In this document: positions 59,095 through 64,000 of the stretch, piece after piece
Numbering within the stretch: position 1 is the first letter of the stretch
Layout of the letters: each line of letters opens with the position of its first letter
Position numbers and translations under genes: made by a program
The notes under the pieces: model-generated
Told to the model about the DNA's origin: nothing
Database searches by the model: none
The model's input: the letters and a program-made list of their open reading frames with translations, nothing else
Source of the DNA: Aphrophora alni
Lineage: Eukaryota > Arthropoda > Insecta > Hemiptera > Aphrophoridae
Direction: 5' to 3'
NCBI GenBank assembly: GCA_963513935.1
Contig: OY740776.1
Span: 10,570,724-10,634,723, forward strand
DNA: 64,000 nt

Positions 59095-59880
59095 TATGTA
59101 TGTTTCAACATAACTCTGGAACGCCTGGAGCAATTTCAACCAAACTTGGTACACGTATGACTTACAATTAGGAAAAATACTTGGGGTTGACACCCCTTAC
59201 GGGTGGGGTGGGGAGGGGTGACATAAAAATAATCAAAAACAACCGATATTAGTGTCGAATTCATTTTTTCAGGGTCGCTGAGATGAATAGTCGGGGATTT
59301 TCGATGTCATTTAAGTCCCCATTGTCATTGGGGGGTAAAAATTAAATAGTTTAAATAATCGAGATTAGTGTGTCGCTATTGGTACGCGCGTGACTTACAA
59401 TCGGTAAATAATTACTGTTAGGTTAAGACACCTAGAGTACTCCTAGAGATGAGAAGGAGGGACATGTAAAAATAATCAAAAACCATCGATATTAGCTTCG
59501 AATCCATAGTTTTCGGGATCATTTGAGACACTTTCGATGCCATTTAAGTTCAAGTTCAGCCCCATTGGCATAGGGGTGAGAAGGGGTGAAAATTAAAATG
59601 TCGAAAATAATAGATCTTGGTGTCTAATCTACAGTTTTCATAATCCTTAATGGTACACATATGATTTGAAATCGCAAAAATATACTGTGGGGGTAAAACT
59701 TCTATTATTAGCCTCAGTAGTGGGAGTGGAAATGGGTGATATATAACAATAATCGAAAAGGACCGATACTGAAAAAAAAATCGAATTGATAGTTTTGGGG
59801 ATTATTGAGCTGATTGGTGACAGTCCCGATGATATTAAAATCAAATATAGGGGGGGGGGGTGAATTCTATCGATAGTATT
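59095..59880. repeat. three diverged ~250-bp units
   Basis: Units begin near 59130, 59370 and 59640, each with TGGTACACRYATGA-type text, a GACTTACAATYRG-like follow-on, and a GGGGTGAAAATTAAA-like end. The opening AACATAACTCTGGAACGCCT then GGAGCAATTTCAACCAAACT is typical of dispersed insect repeats. Confidence 0.65.
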
Positions 59881-60415
59881 TTAAACTATGAATGGAATTC
59901 ATTTTTATTTATTTAGTTTTTCTGTCTAATAGAAGATTGAGAAAAATAAATGGGCGCGCAATACCGGATAATCATCTAATATGCAATAAAAGTTTCCCAT
60001 GTTAAACGTCGAACATAAAAGCCTAGAGATATATTTTAAACTGGGCACTAAATTCCAACTATCAATAACTCAATCCCCCAATTCTGGACCAAAGCCAGGA
60101 AACATCCCTTGCTTCCTGGAACAAGGGTTGGTTACAGACAATTTCAACTTCCCTCCTGTAAATTGATAATAAATTTAATCTTCTGCCAATACTCTCTCCT
60201 TCTTGGAAGTAAAGTAGGGGTTACACGCTGATTTACGATAATCAAATAAAAGCATCTGTAAATAATACACAGGGTGTTTCAAAGTCTCTATCTATTAAAA
60301 TATGAAACGGAAAGTAATGTTTTCAAAAAATTGTACAAGTTTAAATTGTTGATTTATCACGTTCTCTTAAATTGACCACTAGAGTGTATTTCCCACCGAT
60401 AAAACAGCTGATCCT

Positions 60416-61741
60416 AATCAAGTTCCAGTTTATATTGTTTTTACTTTCACACACATATACACATGTAGTATAGAAAAAGTTATGTGATGGGTCAAAAAAC
60501 CATTGTCGTCCAAAACAGTAGTTTTTGGAATCATGTCCGTCTGTCGTAGTGCCGTGCGCTACAACTTAAAAGCTTGGACAGATTTTAATCAAATTTAGTA
60601 GTGGGCACATTACTGCCCTATATCAGAAGTTTTTTTATAACACAAAATATTATTTAATTACTTATGATTTGTCTTTGTTAAACCTATTTATGTCAACCAT
60701 ATTGATCTTTTGAATTCAACTCTGCAAATTAATGTAACCCTGAATAAGAAGCCTAACCCACCAACACACAGGTATACCAAAGTGAAAGGCCAAAGTAAGG
60801 TAGCCTATAGTAGAGGTATAGTTACAGGTAGTAGAGGCTACCGGGTGGTTAGGCGCTTGGGTTCACAACAATACGAATGTTTTGACAACACATGATTAGG
60901 GCTGTCCCGGTCTACCTGGACCCTTTACCTTTAACTTTGGCCTCTACTATAACCATTGACCTTCAACGAATAATTATTTGGGAACATATCTACCATAATA
61001 AATAACTGGACAACATAGTTAACTGTAAGAAAACTGTGCCGTATTACCAAACTGTGCACTTTACACAAGCCTATGGTCGTTTTAATATTACTATCTCTGA
61101 ACGGCAAATCTCACTTTATTGGATGATCATTTGTTTTGGCTGAGTGTAAAATTTGAAAACGCTATGAGTTTAAAAGGCAGCCATCTTGAACCAGGTACTC
61201 AACTATATTGAACTTTCTAGCTATAGAAGGATTATCGCTTCGTTCTTTATCATGTCCTTTCGTATTCAGTAGACTTGATTGAGATTCCTCCGTAATCTCA
61301 AATTCAACTGAGATCATGTCAGACATTTAAAATTGTCATTCTAAATTTATAATAATTTTATATTAAATTCCAGTTTAATTAAAATTGACACGTTTCCCTA
61401 TAACTCAATTATTGGTTTATCTCTCGGTGACAGCGCGCTTCAATGTGGGGTTAAATATTTGCATTTTTAAAACAATAATTTGCAGTTTACAAGAAAATAT
61501 AGACGTACATTTTCAAATGCAATTAAACTTTGCCATTATTTACAAGGCATATTCATTATTATTTGTTTTAATTGTATTGTTTATGTAATCCAACTGAATT
61601 ATAAAACATTTGAAACGGTTACAGGATAAAATGCGAATTTTACTGTTTCTAGAGTCCGTAGGTAAAAACAAAAATAATTTCACCAGTGTGTAGCCTATCT
61701 CTATAATTCGCAACCAGTCTACACAGACAAGAAAATAAATC
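60416..61741. other. spacer
   Basis: No gene. 60770-60860 contains GCCAAAGTAAGGTAGCCTAT, partly repeated inverted at about 60935-60960. Frame 60710-60895 has no known domain. Confidence 0.4.
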
Positions 61742-61753
61742 CTATACATTTAT
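61742..61753 (+). repeat. left 12-bp target-site duplication of LINE copy 2
   Basis: CTATACATTTAT, identical to 62448-62459. Confidence 0.93.
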
Positions 61754-62447
61754 TTTTTTTTTTTTTTTTTTTTTAATAGGTACTGGATTATTACAATCTT
61801 AAGCTACTGCTCAAATAAGTAATACATATACAAGAAATCAAGAAACGTGTTTTGAAGCCTAAATCATAATCTAGGTTCTAGCTACGTAAACCTTAGGTAT
61901 CTAAAAACTTCAATATTGAGGTATATCCTGAGTCTTCTTATACACAGTTCTGTGTCCAGCAGTTGTAAAGCTTCCACGTTAACATGATTTAGGAGTCTCT
62001 TCTCATGTCTATTTGCATAATCCGTTATAACGTCTTCTACTGATTTCAGATTTAAGTCCGAATGTAGGTCATCATTACGCTGATACCATCTTGCGTTGGT
62101 CATGCACGAATTATACCATTTTGGCTTCTTTGTACCAACAGTCGATTAGATTTTTTTGTACATCCCCAAAGTTCCACTCCGTATGTCCAAATTGGTCTGA
62201 TTATTGTTAAATAAAGTAAGTAGTCGCTTATTATAAAGGTCCAGTTGCGATTTCCTGCCAATTAGCCAGTACATTTGACGTATTTTAAGGCGAATCCTTT
62301 CTACTTTTTTTCACGTGGAGTTTCCATGCAAGGCGTTTATCAAGGTGCATTCCCAAATATTTAACCGAATCATGTTGCGGTATTAGCTTGCTATTTATAT
62401 AAACACATCGTCTATTATCTACGTGTCGCAAAGCAAATGTAACATGT
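61754..62447 (-). pseudogene. Jockey-like LINE 3' end, copy 2, 5'-truncated
   Basis: 694 bases on the minus strand: truncated at the ACATGT of the THVTFALRH region, ending in a poly(A) tail (plus-strand T run at 61754-61773). Flanked by exact 12-bp duplications. The coding remnant at 61882-62103 reads MTNARWYQRNDDLHSDLN and RHEKRLLNHVNVEALQLLD, nearly identical to copy 1. A one-base deletion at about 62104 shifts the frame relative to copy 1. It lacks the pogo-like MITE and so shows the empty site. Confidence 0.95.
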
Positions 62448-62459
62448 CTATACATTTAT
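62448..62459 (+). repeat. right 12-bp target-site duplication of LINE copy 2
   Basis: CTATACATTTAT, at the truncated 5' end. Confidence 0.93.
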
Positions 62460-63215
62460 AAACTTTGCAATTATATCCGTTGTATTCTCTCACATATAGT
62501 AAAAATATAGTGGTAACAAAAAAAACCTTGGGGTAGTTGGGGCAAAAACTATTGAGTTTGAAAATTTTTATTTTTATAAATACAATGTGGGGTATCAAAT
62601 AAAACTAGAAGTTATTCTGATTACGAATATGTATGTTTAGTTGACGACAAAATTATATGTTGGTGCTACGCCGCTTAAAAGACTTCGATTGTAGACAAAT
62701 AACTGCCCCTATATACCTACCCTAAATCGCTTGATGCTTTAATTTGGTTATGTTCCTATTAATTTTGTTTTTCGTCTTAAAAAAACAACAGCTATTGTTG
62801 GATGTAGAAACTGAGACTGTACGAAATGCGTTGAACTGTTTACAACGTTCGTATAAACAATTATTCCCAAATAAAGGCTGCAAAAACCGTCCATGAACTT
62901 TCTCACTCCCCCATTAGCAAAAATGAACCAAAACTATTCCTCAATTAAATGTTAGTTTGGTAGAGTTGTCAATGAAAATGAAACCTAAACTTTGTTTTTC
63001 TTAACATGTATAGTTTTTGCCCGTTAGATTTTTTAAGACGGCGAAGTTGGTGGCACACAGAAAAACTCAACCGGGACTTTCAAGGTTTACTAGTTCTAAT
63101 TACGGCGAGATAATACGCGTTTTCCCAACCGACTGGGAATGTTCTTCAAAAACACCCTGAATCACTTCCCAAAGTTAAGATACATATTATTGGAATAGGC
63201 CTACCCTGTCTACAT
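62460..63215. other. no feature seen
   Basis: A+T-rich spacer. Confidence 0.4.
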
Positions 63216-63360
63216 AATGAACGAAAATTCCCCAAAAACCACAGATACACAAAGACTGTATAGTTATGTTTATTCTACTTTATGTACATTTCAATAGCAC
63301 TGCTATCATCTTCAGAGGAACAATACACACTAACCTTAATAACTACGATTACTACTGCAG
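63216..63360 (-). repeat. single copy of the 139-bp unit with intact hairpin
   Basis: Matches the 11583-12276 unit and its right flank (ACTACTGCAGC). On the minus strand, 63289-63315 reads CTGAAGATGATAGCAGTGCT then ATTGAAA; ATAGC and GCTAT form a stem that is partly deleted in the tandem copies. Confidence 0.85.
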
Positions 63361-63764
63361 CGAGGCATTCCCCCACCCCTCACCACAATTAAGTTACCGA
63401 AAATTTTTAAATCAGCCGCCATTTTGAAACTTACAATCTTATTTTTCTTGTTAATAAACTTGTCTAATGGTTTATAAATACGAACAAAATTACGTTTGAA
63501 CAAAATCTAATTAAAATTTTGGTAATTTTACATTTTCTCAACGTGTAAAAATATTACTAATATCTGCTTTGGAGTTTTACAGATCTATTTATTCTAAACA
63601 CATATTCTAATTCTAATTTTTGAATAAATAAAGCTCTATCATAGTAAAGAACCAATGATTTTTCCACAAAAATATTTGAGAAAGCAAAAACCATATCAAA
63701 GCTAGAAACAGGAAAATAACAAACTGTAATTTCAAAGAATCAAAAATAGACATTTAAACTGAAA

Positions 63765-64000
63765 TAGGAAACCGGGTTTTCAAATTGTTCCACTCCGATT
63801 ATACAGGGTGAGTCAGACCACCCGTGCAGTACTTATAGCTGTCTTACAAACTTACTTTAACACTTTTTCATTCTTATTTCCCCCTAATTTGGCTCCACTG
63901 AATCCAATGAAATTAATTTCAATTTTGAAAAATGCCCCAAAAGGGCCCTTTTTGGGGGGTAGGGGTGCTTTTTGAGGAATTTTCAAATGTAAACATGGGT
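63765..64000 (+). mobile_element. satellite fragment followed by a TACAGGGTG-end element
   Basis: GGGTTTTCAAATTGTTCCACTCC is a scrap of the 127-bp satellite. It runs straight into TATACAGGGTGAGTCAGACC, a new TACAGGGTG-type end, which continues past the window edge. Confidence 0.5.

Larger units (their letters stand above)
49302..60415. mobile_element. giant (~11 kb) inverted-repeat structure with minisatellite arms
   Basis: Left arm 49302-51600 and right arm 57180-60415 are reverse-complementary in their landmarks. The outer ends (GATCAGCTGTTTTAT at 49301; ATAAAACAGCTGATC at 60400) and the ACACAGGGTGTTTCAAA-type motif at 49440 and 60270 match. So do 49480-49740 with 59990-60240, the TTAACTGSYAACG-type minisatellite, and AGAAACTGCTTTGAAGTACA at 51505 with its complement near 57545 and 58990. 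Arms differ in array lengths, and the right arm holds an extra ~0.9 kb segment (59095-59980). The centre contains other transposons. Foldback and Galileo elements have this design; no transposase of that group was found. Confidence 0.8.

Noticed and set aside
60790..60960. possible tRNA-like or SINE head (GTGGTTAGGCGCTTGGGTTC)
   Set aside because: Only a vague box A-like stretch; no box B at the right distance and no second copy in the window.
1..64000. endogenous virus or intact LTR retrotransposon
   Set aside because: No gag, protease, integrase or envelope-like motifs seen in any frame; only candidate LTR remnants at 178 and 4099.

Overview
The window looks like repeat-dominated nuclear DNA of an arthropod, probably an insect. 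It is strongly A+T-rich. It carries degenerate (CCTAA)n / (TTAGG)n tracts, the insect-type telomere motif, at several internal places. Every protein homology I can recognise belongs to eukaryotic transposons: non-LTR retrotransposon RNase H and reverse-transcriptase tails, and a mariner transposase. I found no intact host gene, no rRNA and no convincing functional tRNA gene. The many short open frames are chance frames or fall inside repeats.

Layout. 0-5 kb: a fold-back element interrupted by a 5'-truncated LINE with a perfect 12-bp target duplication, a tRNA-like SINE and candidate LTR remnants. 5-8 kb: two blocks of a ~127-bp satellite, the first followed by a Helitron-like terminus. 8.4-10.3 kb: an 8-bp-TSD MITE (family B) and a three-unit array of tRNA-like SINEs. 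11.6-12.3 kb: a homogeneous 139-bp tandem array. 16-22 kb: inverted-repeat elements carrying a shared hairpin-GAAA motif, MITE family A inside another palindrome, and a telomere-like tract. 22.8-24.6 kb: dispersed repeats and a SINE cluster with three tandem copies and one inverted. 27.8 kb: a perfect 37-bp-arm hairpin. 29.9-32.7 kb: a deep transposon nest, in which a LINE holds MITE A, which holds MITE B, which holds MITE C, plus MITE D in the LINE. 33.8-35.1 kb: a satellite with embedded CCTAA tracts. 36-48 kb: fold-back elements, a 27-bp minisatellite, a 131-bp array, a degenerate mariner with both ends and TA flanks, hairpin-bearing inverted pairs and a 44-bp array. 49.3-60.4 kb: a giant (~11 kb) inverted repeat whose arms are built of minisatellites, with LINE fragments and a pogo-like MITE inside. 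61.7-62.4 kb: a second copy of the same Jockey-like LINE with poly(A) and a 12-bp TSD.

There is no gene network to describe. The biology here is transposition and repeat turnover. The strongest structural observations are (i) the giant fold-back with tandem-repeat arms, resembling Foldback/Galileo architecture; (ii) the nested insertions resolved by exact 8-bp duplications; and (iii) a recurrent 'CTGAWGATG - short hairpin - GAAA' motif in at least six otherwise unrelated repeat families, usually in inverted pairs, which recalls the hammerhead motifs of Penelope-like elements but is not proven to be one.
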